Below are positions 55,483 through 63,633 of a stretch of 64,000 nucleotides of DNA, piece after piece; position 1 is the first letter of the stretch, and each line of letters opens with the position of its first letter. The notes beneath the pieces were generated by a model. The model was not told the DNA's origin and searched no databases. It worked only from the letters and a program-made list of their open reading frames with translations. Made by a program: the position numbers and the translations under genes. This DNA is from Nitrosomonadales bacterium (GTDB lineage: Bacteria; Pseudomonadota; Gammaproteobacteria; Burkholderiales; Gallionellaceae), in the NCBI GenBank assembly GCA_016218415.1, contig JACRED010000020.1, forward strand, positions 52,900 to 116,899, given 5' to 3'.

Positions 55483-57105
55483 GTGTCGGGGGTGACGGCG
55501 AACAATGATGCCGGGGAGTCGCAGAGCGCCGATTTGTGGCGTTCCCTGCGGTATTTCAATCTGTATCGGCTGACGCTGGCCAGCCTTTTCGTATTCCTCT
55601 CCGGAACTTTCGGTTCATCATTGTCACTGGGCGCGCGCAACTGGACGCTGTTCTTTGTGACGAGCCTGATCTACGCGGCCGTAGTGATGGTTTCGTTCGT
55701 CACGCTGCGGTTGCGCTGGCCGAGATTCACCTGGCAACAGGCCATTCAGATCAGCGGCGACATAGTCTGTTTGTCGGTACTTTCCAATGCCAGCGGCGGA
55801 ATACAGAGTAGCGTGGGTTTGCTGCTGCTGGTTTCGCTGACTGCGACCGGAATGATCAGCCGTGGCAGGACCACCCTGTTCTTTGCAGCATTGACCAGTA
55901 TTGCGGCGCTGCTGGAACACTCCTACGCTGTGCTGTATGACGATGGCGATGCGGCGCGGTATATCCAGGTCGGTTTGCTGTGCATGGCTTATTTTGCGGT
56001 GGCTTGGCTGGCGCACACGCTGGCGAAATATGCCGTGGACAGCCAGCAATTGGCGCAGCGCAGGGGGCGCGATCTGGTCAGTCTGTCCGAGGCGAACCGT
56101 CTGGTGATGCGCGATATGCTGGATGGTGTGCTGGTGGTGGACGGGACGGGCGTGATCATGCAAATGAATCAGCGTGCCGAGCGCTTGTTGCGCAAAAGCG
56201 TCAGCATGGGAAGCCCGCTGTCGGAAACTTTCCCTATCCTGTTCGAGCAGTATGCGATGTGGCGAAGATCAGGGAGTGCGAACCGGGATATCCTGCAACT
56301 GGATGTGGGACTGCAGGCCAGGTTGCGTTTTGTCGCGATCGAGCAGGATGCGGCGCACGGCGCGGTGATCTTTCTGGAGGATATGCAGCGTGTCCGGGCC
56401 GAGGCGCAACAAATCAAGCTGGCTGCCTTGGGGCGTTTGACCGCGAATATCGCCCACGAGGTGCGCAATCCTTTGTCGGCAATCAGTTATGCGGCGGAAT
56501 TGCTGAGCGAAGAACACGGCGATGCAAAACAGCAGCGGTTGCTGCAAATCGTGCTGGATAATACCCGGCGCATCAATCAGATCGTGCAGGACGTGATGCA
56601 ATTGAACAGGCGCGATCGTGTGCAGCCCGAAAAGTTTGAGCTGGATCCGATGTTGCGTGCTTTTGCCGAGGAGTTCTGCATGGCGGAGCATATCCGGCCG
56701 GATGTGGTCGTATTGGCGGGAATGGCCGGTACGGCCGTGCTTTTTGATCGCGGTCATTTGCGCCAGGTGTTGTGGAATTTATGCCGCAATGCGTTGCGCT
56801 ATGGCCGGCGATCACCGGGCAGCCTGAGGCTGGCGATTCGCGTTGAGGACGGGCGTGGGGTGCTGGATGTGCAGGATGACGGTCCGGGTGTTCCCGCCGA
56901 GCAGCAGGGAAAATTGTTCGAGCCGTTCTTTACCACGGCATCCGATGGTACCGGCTTGGGCCTGTATATCGCCAAGGAGCTGTGCGAGGCGAACGGCGCG
57001 CGGCTGGAATACCGCGATGCGGGAGGCGAGCTGCCGGGCGCCTGTTTCCGTATAACATTTGGCGAGCATGATCATGATGGCGGGGGGCGTGAAGATGGCG
57101 GATAG
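55483..57105 (+). CDS. pilS: Sensor histidine kinase PilS
   Basis: 540 residues, GTG start. About six transmembrane helices in residues 28-185, a PAS domain (VMRDMLDGVLVVDGTGVIMQMN), the H-box NIAHEVRNPLSA with the phospho-histidine, and kinase motifs NLCRNALRY, DDGPGVP, FEPFFTT and GTGLGLYIA. PilS with PilR controls pilin transcription through sigma-54; no pilA gene is in the window. Ends 11 bases inside pilR. Confidence 0.92.
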   Translation: MSGVTANNDAGESQSADLWRSLRYFNLYRLTLASLFVFLSGTFGSSLSLGARNWTLFFVTSLIYAAVVMVSFVTLRLRWPRFTWQQAIQISGDIVCLSVLSNASGGIQSSVGLLLLVSLTATGMISRGRTTLFFAALTSIAALLEHSYAVLYDDGDAARYIQVGLLCMAYFAVAWLAHTLAKYAVDSQQLAQRRGRDLVSLSEANRLVMRDMLDGVLVVDGTGVIMQMNQRAERLLRKSVSMGSPLSETFPILFEQYAMWRRSGSANRDILQLDVGLQARLRFVAIEQDAAHGAVIFLEDMQRVRAEAQQIKLAALGRLTANIAHEVRNPLSAISYAAELLSEEHGDAKQQRLLQIVLDNTRRINQIVQDVMQLNRRDRVQPEKFELDPMLRAFAEEFCMAEHIRPDVVVLAGMAGTAVLFDRGHLRQVLWNLCRNALRYGRRSPGSLRLAIRVEDGRGVLDVQDDGPGVPAEQQGKLFEPFFTTASDGTGLGLYIAKELCEANGARLEYRDAGGELPGACFRITFGEHDHDGGGREDGG

Positions 57106-58468
57106 TTACCGGGAGAAAAGCAGGACTGTGCTGCTGGTGGATGATGAGCCGGATATTCTGGAGTTGCTGGAATTGACATTGCTCAAGATGGGGCTGGAGG
57201 TGGACCGTGCTGCCAATGTGCGCGAGGCGCTGAAGAAATTGGCGGAGCGCCGGTACGACCTGTGCCTGACCGATATGCGCATGCCCGACGGCGACGGTCT
57301 GCAGGTGGTGCAATATATCGCTCAACACAATCTGGATGTGCCGGTGGCGGTGATTACCGCGCATGGCAATACCGAAAATGCCGTTACCGCGCTCAAGTCC
57401 GGCGCGTTCGATTACCTGAGCAAGCCGGTTTCGCTGGATCAGCTGCGCGCCCTGGTGAAATCCGCGCTCAATCTGCCGCAGGCGGGTAGCGTGAGTGAGG
57501 GGGGGGGCGACAAGATTCTGCTGGGCCATTCCCCTGTGATGCAGAAGGTGCGCGACCTGATCGAGCGCGTGGCGCGCAGCCAGGCGCCGGTGCATATCAG
57601 CGGCGAATCGGGTAGCGGCAAGGAGTTGGCGGCCCGGCTGATTGTGCAGAGCGGTGCGCGCCGCGACCAGGCTATGGTGTCGGTGAACTGCGGCGCGATA
57701 CCCGAGAACCTGATGGAGAGCGAGTTCTTTGGCTACAAGAAAGGCGCGTTTACCGGCGCCGACAAGGATCGCGAAGGGTTCTTCCAGGCGGCGCACGGCG
57801 GGACATTGTTTCTGGACGAGGTTGCCGACCTGCCGTTGAACATGCAGGTCAAGCTGTTGCGCGCCATCCAGGAAAAGCGGGTGCGCAAGGTGGGCGCGAT
57901 TGCCGAGGAGGCGGTGGACGTGCGCATCATCAGCGCGACCCATAACGATCTGGCCGAGCGGGTGCGGAGCGGAAAATTCCGCCAGGACCTGTATTACCGG
58001 TTGAACGTCATCCAGATCCAGATGCCGGCGTTGCGAGAGTTGCGCGGCGATATTGCGGCGATTGCGCAAAAAATTCTGGATCGTTTGCGCGGCGGATCAC
58101 CGGCCCGGTTTTCTCCGGAAGCGTTGTCCGCGCTGCAGGGTTACGATTTTCCGGGCAATGTGCGCGAGCTGGAAAATATCATCGAGCGAGCCCTGGCGCT
58201 GTGCTCGAATGGTGTTATCACAGTGCAGGATTTGCAGCTTGCGCCAGCAGAGCCGCGCCATGACGGCCAGACCGTGCTGGGCGAAAAATGCCCGTTGCCC
58301 GAATATCTGGATCGGGTCGAGCGGCAGGCGCTGCTGGAAGCGCTGGAGCGGACCGGCTTTAATCGCACGGCGGCCGCAAAACTGCTGGGATTGACTTTCC
58401 GCACGATGCGCTACCGTATGGAAAGGCTGGGCATCAAGGATCCGCATGGAAACGGCGATGAGGACTGA
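57095..58468 (+). CDS. pilR: Sigma-54-dependent response regulator PilR
   Basis: 457 residues from ATG 57095; earlier in-frame starts (57059, 57068) lie deeper in pilS. Receiver domain VLLVDDEPD with phospho-Asp in LCLTDMRMPDGDG; AAA+ domain with GESGSGKE, the sigma-54 contact loop GAFTGA and LFLDEVADLPLN; C-terminal Fis-type HTH NRTAAAKLLGLTFRTMRYR. A run of nine G (57499-57507) lies in the linker after the receiver and encodes Glu-Gly-Gly-Gly. Slippage there would cut off the AAA+ and HTH domains. Confidence 0.94.
   Translation: MADSYREKSRTVLLVDDEPDILELLELTLLKMGLEVDRAANVREALKKLAERRYDLCLTDMRMPDGDGLQVVQYIAQHNLDVPVAVITAHGNTENAVTALKSGAFDYLSKPVSLDQLRALVKSALNLPQAGSVSEGGGDKILLGHSPVMQKVRDLIERVARSQAPVHISGESGSGKELAARLIVQSGARRDQAMVSVNCGAIPENLMESEFFGYKKGAFTGADKDREGFFQAAHGGTLFLDEVADLPLNMQVKLLRAIQEKRVRKVGAIAEEAVDVRIISATHNDLAERVRSGKFRQDLYYRLNVIQIQMPALRELRGDIAAIAQKILDRLRGGSPARFSPEALSALQGYDFPGNVRELENIIERALALCSNGVITVQDLQLAPAEPRHDGQTVLGEKCPLPEYLDRVERQALLEALERTGFNRTAAAKLLGLTFRTMRYRMERLGIKDPHGNGDED
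57499..57507. repeat. Nine-base G homopolymer in the pilR linker
   Basis: Nine consecutive G in frame between the receiver and AAA+ domains. Confidence 0.85.
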
Positions 58469-59012
58469 CGCGCTCATGTGCATTGATGCCGAAGGCCTGC
58501 TGGTCGGCGGAGACTACATCCCGTCGCCGAACTGTGACGACCGTCCCGAGGGCGCCATCGAATTGCTGGTGATACACAATATCAGCCTGCCGCCGGGCGA
58601 GTTTGGCGGCGACGGCGTGCAACGTTTGTTCACCAATACGCTGGATGCGGGCGCCCACCCTTATTACGCAACCATTGCCGGATTGAGGGTGTCGGCGCAT
58701 TTTTTTATACGCCGCGGGGGCCATATCGTGCAGTTCGTTCCCTGCCTTAAACGGGCCTGGCATGCGGGCGAATCCTGCTGGCAGGGTGCGGCGCGCTGCA
58801 ATGATTTTTCTATCGGTATCGAACTGGAGGGCAGCGATGAGGTGCCGTTCACCGACGCCCAATATGCGGCGCTTGGCCGTTTGACTGTGTCGCTGCGAGC
58901 CGCCTATCCGTTGCGCGGCATTGCCGGACACAGCCATATCGCCCCGCAGCGCAAAACCGATCCCGGCCCCTGTTTTGACTGGGGGCGCTACCTGACGGAG
59001 TGCGCGATATAG
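58446..59012 (+). CDS. ampD: 1,6-anhydro-N-acetylmuramyl-L-alanine amidase AmpD
   Basis: 188 residues. ATG 58446 has AAGGA five bases upstream; 58458 is an alternative. Zinc ligands: His in LLVIHNISLPPG, His in AGHSHIAPQRKTDPGPCFDW and the Asp of the same motif. AmpD cuts the peptide from recycled anhydro-muropeptides in the cytoplasm, which feeds the AmgK/MurU recycling route. Overlaps the pilR 3' end by 23 bases. Confidence 0.94.
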   Translation: METAMRTDALMCIDAEGLLVGGDYIPSPNCDDRPEGAIELLVIHNISLPPGEFGGDGVQRLFTNTLDAGAHPYYATIAGLRVSAHFFIRRGGHIVQFVPCLKRAWHAGESCWQGAARCNDFSIGIELEGSDEVPFTDAQYAALGRLTVSLRAAYPLRGIAGHSHIAPQRKTDPGPCFDWGRYLTECAI

Positions 59013-59074
59013 GGCGGTGCCGCGCCTTGCCCCTGACATTGAGTCAGGCCGCGATGCATGGAGGCATTTTTCAC

Positions 59075-59102
59075 TTGCAATATTCTGGCTAGCTACTACA
59101 AT
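59075..59102 (+). promoter_or_regulatory. Putative sigma-70 promoter of nrdAB
   Basis: TTGCAA (59075-59080) and TACAAT (59097-59102) are 16 bases apart, 82 bases before the nrdA ATG. The -10 box lies inside the first NrdR-type box. Confidence 0.6.
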
Positions 59103-59138
59103 TAGCCCCGCCGCTAAAAAAAAATACTAGATGTAGTG
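59094..59138 (+). promoter_or_regulatory. Tandem NrdR-type boxes upstream of nrdA
   Basis: TACTAGATGTAGTG (59125-59138) agrees with the palindromic NrdR box CACTATATATAGTG at 11 of 14 positions; a weaker box TACTACAATTAGCC (59094-59107, 8 of 14) starts exactly 31 bases earlier, the spacing known for paired NrdR sites. The first overlaps the -10 element, which suits repression by dATP-loaded NrdR. Confidence 0.65.
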
Positions 59139-59183
59139 GTTTCGGGTTTTTTGGGTTAACCGGGTTTACAAGGGAGTAAGTGT

Positions 59184-62048
59184 ATGTTGCATGCCGCTAC
59201 CGATAGCGTTTCAATCTCTCCGGCGCTTGTTGCCAGTGATGTTTCAAATCCCGCTTCACCTTCCTCCTCCGCATCCAATTCACTCGATCAATACAAGGTA
59301 GTACGCCGCAATGGTTCGGTGGTTGCCTTCGAGCCGTCCAAGATTTCGATCGCGCTGACCAAGGCGTTCATCGCGGTGAACGGCGGTCAGGGCGCGGCAT
59401 CTGCGCGGGTGCGCGAGATCGTCGAGCAATTGACCAATGGCGTTGTCTCCGCATTGATGCGCCGCCAGCCGCATGGCGGGACGCTGCACATCGAGGACAT
59501 CCAGGATCAGGTCGAGCTGGGATTGATGCGCTCCGGCGAGCATGACGTCGCGCGCACTTACGTGCTTTACCGCGAAGAGCGTGCGCGTTCCCGCGCCAAG
59601 TCCAAGATCAAAGAGCCGGTGCATGTGATCAATGTCACCGGGGATGACGGGGTGGCTCGCCCGCTTGACCTGGATCGTTTTTCAGCTTTGGTGCAGGATG
59701 CCTGCGCCGGCCTCGGCGATGTGGTCAGTGCGGATGCTGTCATCAAGCTGACGCTCAAGGATCTGTACGACGGCGTGGCGCTGCATGAGGTGCGCAAGTG
59801 CCTGGTGCTTTCCGCGCGTTCACTGATCGAAAAGGAGCCTGCTTACAATTTTGTCACAGCGCGTTTGCTGCTGAACACGATCTGCAGCGAGACGCTGGGC
59901 GAGGAGATCGCGCCGGGGGATATGGCGACGCGCTATGCGACCTATTTCCCCAAGTTCATCAAGCAGGGGATCGCGGCGGAATTGCTGGATGCCCGGTTGG
60001 CGCAGTTCGACCTGAAGCGTCTGGCCAAGGAGCTGGATGCCAAGCGCGATTTCCAGTTTGGCTATCTCGGTTTGCAAACCCTGTATGACCGTTATTTCCT
60101 GCACATCGAAAACCATCGCATCGAGTTGCCGCAGGCGTTCTTTATGCGCGTCGCAATGGGATTGTCGCTGAACGAGATCGACCGCGATGCGCGCGCGATC
60201 GAGTTCTATCGGCTGCTGTCCAGCTTCGATTTCATGAGCTCGACGCCGACGCTGTTCAATTCCGGCACGCAGCGCTCGCAGTTGTCTTCCTGCTACCTGA
60301 CCACGGTGGCGGACGATCTGGACGGGATCTATGAAGCGATCAAGGAAAACGCGCTGCTCGCCAAATATGCCGGCGGTCTGGGCAACGACTGGACGCCGGT
60401 GCGCGCGCTCGGGGCGCACATCAAGGGCACCAATGGTCAGTCTCAGGGCGTGGTGCCTTTCCTGAAGGTGGTGAACGATACCGCAGTGGCGGTGAATCAG
60501 GGCGGCAAGCGCAAGGGCGCGGTGTGCGCCTATCTGGAAACCTGGCATCTGGACATCGAGGAATTCCTGGATCTGCGCAAGAACACCGGCGACGACCGCC
60601 GCCGCACCCACGACATGAATACCGCGAACTGGATCCCCGATCTGTTCATGAAGCGCGTGATGGAGGGTGGCGAATGGACGCTATTCTCGCCGTCCAATGT
60701 GCCCGACCTGCACGATAAGTTCGGCGCCGAATTCGAGCGCGCCTATACCGCTTACGAGGCGAAGACGGTCACCGGCGAACTCAAGCTGTTCAAGCGCGTT
60801 CCTGCTGCCAGTCTGTGGCGCAAGATGCTGACCATGCTGTTCGAGACCGGTCATCCGTGGATCACCTTCAAGGATCCGTGCAACATCCGCTCGCCGCAGC
60901 AGCACGCGGGTGTGGTGCACAGCTCCAATCTCTGCACCGAGATCACGCTGAACACCAGCGATGAAGAGATCGCCGTGTGCAATCTGGGTTCGATCAACCT
61001 GGCCGCGCATCTGTACCCGAAAGATCATGACAAGGCCGGCCAGATCGACCATGACAAGTTGCGCCGCACGGTCAACACCGCGATGCGCATGCTGGACAAC
61101 GTGATCGATATCAATTACTACGCGGTGGGCAAGGCGCGCAATTCCAACCTGAAGCACCGTCCGGTGGGTCTGGGCATCATGGGCTTCCAGGATTGCCTCC
61201 ACGATCTGCGCATCGCCTATTCTTCGCCGGAGGCGGTCGAGTTCGCCGATCGTTCGATGGAGGCGGTGTGCTACTACGCATACTGGGCCTCGACCGAGCT
61301 GGCAGAGGAGCGCGGTCGTTATGCGACCTATCGCGGCAGCCTGTGGGATCGCGGCATCCTGCCGCAGGACACGCTGGAGATGCTGCGCCAGGAGCGCGGC
61401 GGCTATGTCGAGGTGGATACTTCGGTGAGCATGGACTGGGACGCGTTGCGCGCACGCATCCGGCAATACGGCATGCGCAATTCCAACTGCATCGCGATCG
61501 CGCCGACCGCGACCATCTCCAACATCATCGGCGTGTCGGCCTGCATCGAGCCGACCTACCAGAACATCTTCGTGAAATCCAACCTGTCCGGCGAGTTCAC
61601 CGTGATCAACGAGCATCTGGTCGCCGACCTGAAACAGCTCGGTCTGTGGGACGAGGTGATGATCGCCGACCTGAAATATTTCGACGGCAGTCTGGCGAAG
61701 ATAGACCGCATACCGGCGGAGTTGCGCAATCTGTACGCGACCGCGTTCGAGGTCGAGCCGGGCTGGCTGATCGAGGCCGCTTCACGCCGCCAGAAATGGA
61801 TAGACCAGGCGCAATCGCTGAATATCTACATGGCCGGTGTGTCGGGCCGCAAACTGGATGAGACGTATAAGTTAGCCTGGCTACGCGGCCTGAAGACCAC
61901 CTATTACCTGCGCACTATGGGTGCGACCTCGGCGGAAAAATCCACCGGGCGTGCCGGTGCGCTGAATGCGGTGCCGACCACCGGTGGCGTGGTAGAAGAA
62001 GCCAAGTTCTGCTCGATTGACAACCCTGACTGCGAAGCCTGCCAATAG
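59184..62048 (+). CDS. nrdA: Ribonucleoside-diphosphate reductase class I, alpha subunit
   Basis: 954 residues. An N-terminal ATP cone (YKVVRRNGSVVAFEPSKI, about 37-130) gives allosteric control and a second cone-like region follows (about 148-235). The barrel has SSCYLTTVADDL, the radical-site region SSNLCTEITLNTS with AVCNLGSINLA, and the C-terminal redox pair in CEACQ. It reduces NDPs to dNDPs with NrdB. AGGGAG precedes ATG by nine bases. Length fits the larger NrdA of pseudomonads and betaproteobacteria. Confidence 0.96.
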   Translation: MLHAATDSVSISPALVASDVSNPASPSSSASNSLDQYKVVRRNGSVVAFEPSKISIALTKAFIAVNGGQGAASARVREIVEQLTNGVVSALMRRQPHGGTLHIEDIQDQVELGLMRSGEHDVARTYVLYREERARSRAKSKIKEPVHVINVTGDDGVARPLDLDRFSALVQDACAGLGDVVSADAVIKLTLKDLYDGVALHEVRKCLVLSARSLIEKEPAYNFVTARLLLNTICSETLGEEIAPGDMATRYATYFPKFIKQGIAAELLDARLAQFDLKRLAKELDAKRDFQFGYLGLQTLYDRYFLHIENHRIELPQAFFMRVAMGLSLNEIDRDARAIEFYRLLSSFDFMSSTPTLFNSGTQRSQLSSCYLTTVADDLDGIYEAIKENALLAKYAGGLGNDWTPVRALGAHIKGTNGQSQGVVPFLKVVNDTAVAVNQGGKRKGAVCAYLETWHLDIEEFLDLRKNTGDDRRRTHDMNTANWIPDLFMKRVMEGGEWTLFSPSNVPDLHDKFGAEFERAYTAYEAKTVTGELKLFKRVPAASLWRKMLTMLFETGHPWITFKDPCNIRSPQQHAGVVHSSNLCTEITLNTSDEEIAVCNLGSINLAAHLYPKDHDKAGQIDHDKLRRTVNTAMRMLDNVIDINYYAVGKARNSNLKHRPVGLGIMGFQDCLHDLRIAYSSPEAVEFADRSMEAVCYYAYWASTELAEERGRYATYRGSLWDRGILPQDTLEMLRQERGGYVEVDTSVSMDWDALRARIRQYGMRNSNCIAIAPTATISNIIGVSACIEPTYQNIFVKSNLSGEFTVINEHLVADLKQLGLWDEVMIADLKYFDGSLAKIDRIPAELRNLYATAFEVEPGWLIEAASRRQKWIDQAQSLNIYMAGVSGRKLDETYKLAWLRGLKTTYYLRTMGATSAEKSTGRAGALNAVPTTGGVVEEAKFCSIDNPDCEACQ

Positions 62049-62077
62049 GCGGGTTCGCGGTCAGGGTTGCGGCGAAA

Positions 62078-62159
62078 GCTAACTTGCGCAGCAAGTTAAG
62101 CCCCGCAGGGGCGGCTGTAGCCACAATCCTTTTTGAATGTTCTGCGCACACGGTGCGCA
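62078..62159. repeat. Hairpin cluster between nrdA and nrdB
   Basis: CTAACTTGC-GCA-GCAAGTTAA, then GCCCC-GCA-GGGGC, then CTGCGCAC-ACG-GTGCGCAG (62142-62160). The first two with the flank GTAGCCACAATCC align with the element at 63403-63455 after nrdB. Confidence 0.75.
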
Positions 62160-62201
62160 GGCAAAATAGATAAGGCTCAGAGAGCCGCGGAGGAGAAAAC
62201 G

Positions 62202-63374
62202 ATGTTGTCATTTGATGAAAATATAAAAACGGCTGCCATGCCGTTGGGTATGTTGCGCAGTGCCGCATTTGGTGAAGCTCCCATTCTTAAGGGGGCTTCA
62301 GTGCATGTGGAGGATGTGAAGCGTGCGGACGCGCCGGTTCAGAAAGCGCCCGCCCCGACCGGCCGCGTGCGTGTCGAAGACAAGGCGATCATCAATTCGC
62401 GTGCCGACGTGAACCAGCTGGTGCCGTTCAAGTACAAGTGGGCGTGGGAGAAGTATATCGCCGCCTGTGCCAATCACTGGATGCCTCAGGAAGTGAACAT
62501 GACGGCCGACATCGCCCTGTGGAAGAGCGACAAGCTGAGCGAGGATGAGCGCCGCCTGATCAAGCGCAATCTGGGTTTCTTCACCACCGCGGATAGTCTT
62601 GCCGCGAACAACATCGTGCTCGGCACCTACCGTCACATCAGCAACCCGGAATGCCGCCAGTTCCTGTTGCGTCAGGCTTTTGAAGAGGCGATCCACACCC
62701 ACGCATACCAGTACATCGTGGAGAGTCTCGGCCTGGACGAAGGTGAAGTGTTCAACATGTACCACGAGGTGCCCAGCATCCGCGCCAAGGATGAGTTCCT
62801 GATCCCGTACATCGATGTGTTGACCAATCCGTCGTTCAAGACCGGCACGCCCGAGGCCGACCAGGCTTTGCTGCGCAGCCTGATCGTGTTCGCCTGCATC
62901 ATGGAGGGTCTGTTCTTCTATGTGGGTTTCGTGCAGATACTCGCGCTGGGTCGCCAGAACAAGATGACCGGCGCGGCAGAACAATACCAGTACATTCTGC
63001 GCGACGAATCCATGCACCTGAATTTCGGCGTGGACGTGATCAACCAGATCAAGATGGAAAACCCGCACCTGTGGACCGCCGCCTTCAAGGAAGAGATACG
63101 CGGCCTGATCCAGAAGGGCGTGGAGCTGGAGTATGCCTATGCCGAAGACACCATGCCGCGCGGCGTGCTCGGCCTGAATGCCAGCATGTTCAAGGAATAT
63201 CTGCGCTTCATCGCCAATCGTCGTTGCCAGCAGATCGGTATCGACGTGCTGTATCAGGGCGCGAGCAATCCGTTCCCGTGGATGGCTGAAATGATAGACC
63301 TGAAAAAAGAAAAGAACTTTTTTGAAACTCGCGTCACCGAATATCAAACCGGTGGTGCGTTATCCTGGGATTAG
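62202..63374 (+). CDS. nrdB: Ribonucleoside-diphosphate reductase class I, beta subunit
   Basis: 390 residues from ATG 62202 with GGAGGAG upstream; a frame open to 62133 is rejected. Iron ligands: Asp in TADIALWK, Glu and His in [13 protein letters not shown], Glu in [10 protein letters not shown], Glu and His in [11 protein letters not shown]. The tyrosine in IHTHAY aligns with the radical Tyr122 of E. coli. The C-terminal tail, which in class Ia enzymes docks onto NrdA, reads [10 protein letters not shown]. The last 20 codons are AT-richer than the body (9 of 20 end in G/C) and are repeated downstream at 63458-63520 with only silent changes. Confidence 0.96.
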   Translation: MLSFDENIKTAAMPLGMLRSAAFGEAPILKGASVHVEDVKRADAPVQKAPAPTGRVRVEDKAIINSRADVNQLVPFKYKWAWEKYIAACANHWMPQEVNMTADIALWKSDKLSEDERRLIKRNLGFFTTADSLAANNIVLGTYRHISNPECRQFLLRQAFEEAIHTHAYQYIVESLGLDEGEVFNMYHEVPSIRAKDEFLIPYIDVLTNPSFKTGTPEADQALLRSLIVFACIMEGLFFYVGFVQILALGRQNKMTGAAEQYQYILRDESMHLNFGVDVINQIKMENPHLWTAAFKEEIRGLIQKGVELEYAYAEDTMPRGVLGLNASMFKEYLRFIANRRCQQIGIDVLYQGASNPFPWMAEMIDLKKEKNFFETRVTEYQTGGALSWD

Positions 63375-63385
63375 CGAGTTTGAAG

Positions 63386-63520
63386 ATGCTGTTCTTTCGG
63401 TGGAGGCTAACCCGTGTGCGGGTTAAGGGCTGCGCAGGCAGTCCGTGCCATAACCAAAAGAACTTCTTTGAAACCCGAGTCACCGAGTACCAGACAGGCG
63501 GAGCACTGTCCTGGGACTAG
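63386..63520 (+). CDS. 44-codon frame ending in a copy of the NrdB C-terminal tail
   Basis: ATG at 63386 opens a 44-residue frame: a basic, Cys-containing first half (WRLTRVRVKGCAGSPCH) encoded by a hairpin element, then [20 protein letters not shown] and TAG. The last 20 residues are identical to the NrdB tail, but 12 of 20 codons differ, all silently. Whether it is translated is unknown; a GAAG lies directly before ATG. Either a displaced original nrdB 3' end after an insertion, or a small protein that could compete for the NrdA docking site. Confidence 0.45.
   Translation: MLFFRWRLTRVRVKGCAGSPCHNQKNFFETRVTEYQTGGALSWD
63403..63455. repeat. Hairpin element between the two nrdB tail copies
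   Basis: CTAACCCG-TGTG-CGGGTTA, then GGGCTGC-GCAG-GCAGTCC, then GTGCCATAACC. It matches the design and partly the sequence of the element at 62078-62135. Confidence 0.7.
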
Positions 63521-63633
63521 CGGGTCGGGGGCAAGCTTTGGTTCACGCTCGAAACTGGGCGGGATCCGGAGGTGTAGGTGTAGTAATCGCAGGTGTTGTG
63601 TTTTTTAACTTTCATTATTGAAGGAGAAACAAA

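Noticed and set aside
62078..62110. Integron attC site near nrdB
   Set aside because: CTAAC and GTTAAG are present but only about 11 bases apart and the outer bases do not fit RYYYAAC/GTTRRRY; no integrase is near.
63414..63608. 64-codon frame starting with GTG after nrdB
   Set aside because: It reads the tail copy in another frame and gives a Ser/Thr/Arg-rich product; the frame that keeps the NrdB tail (63386-63520) is the meaningful one.
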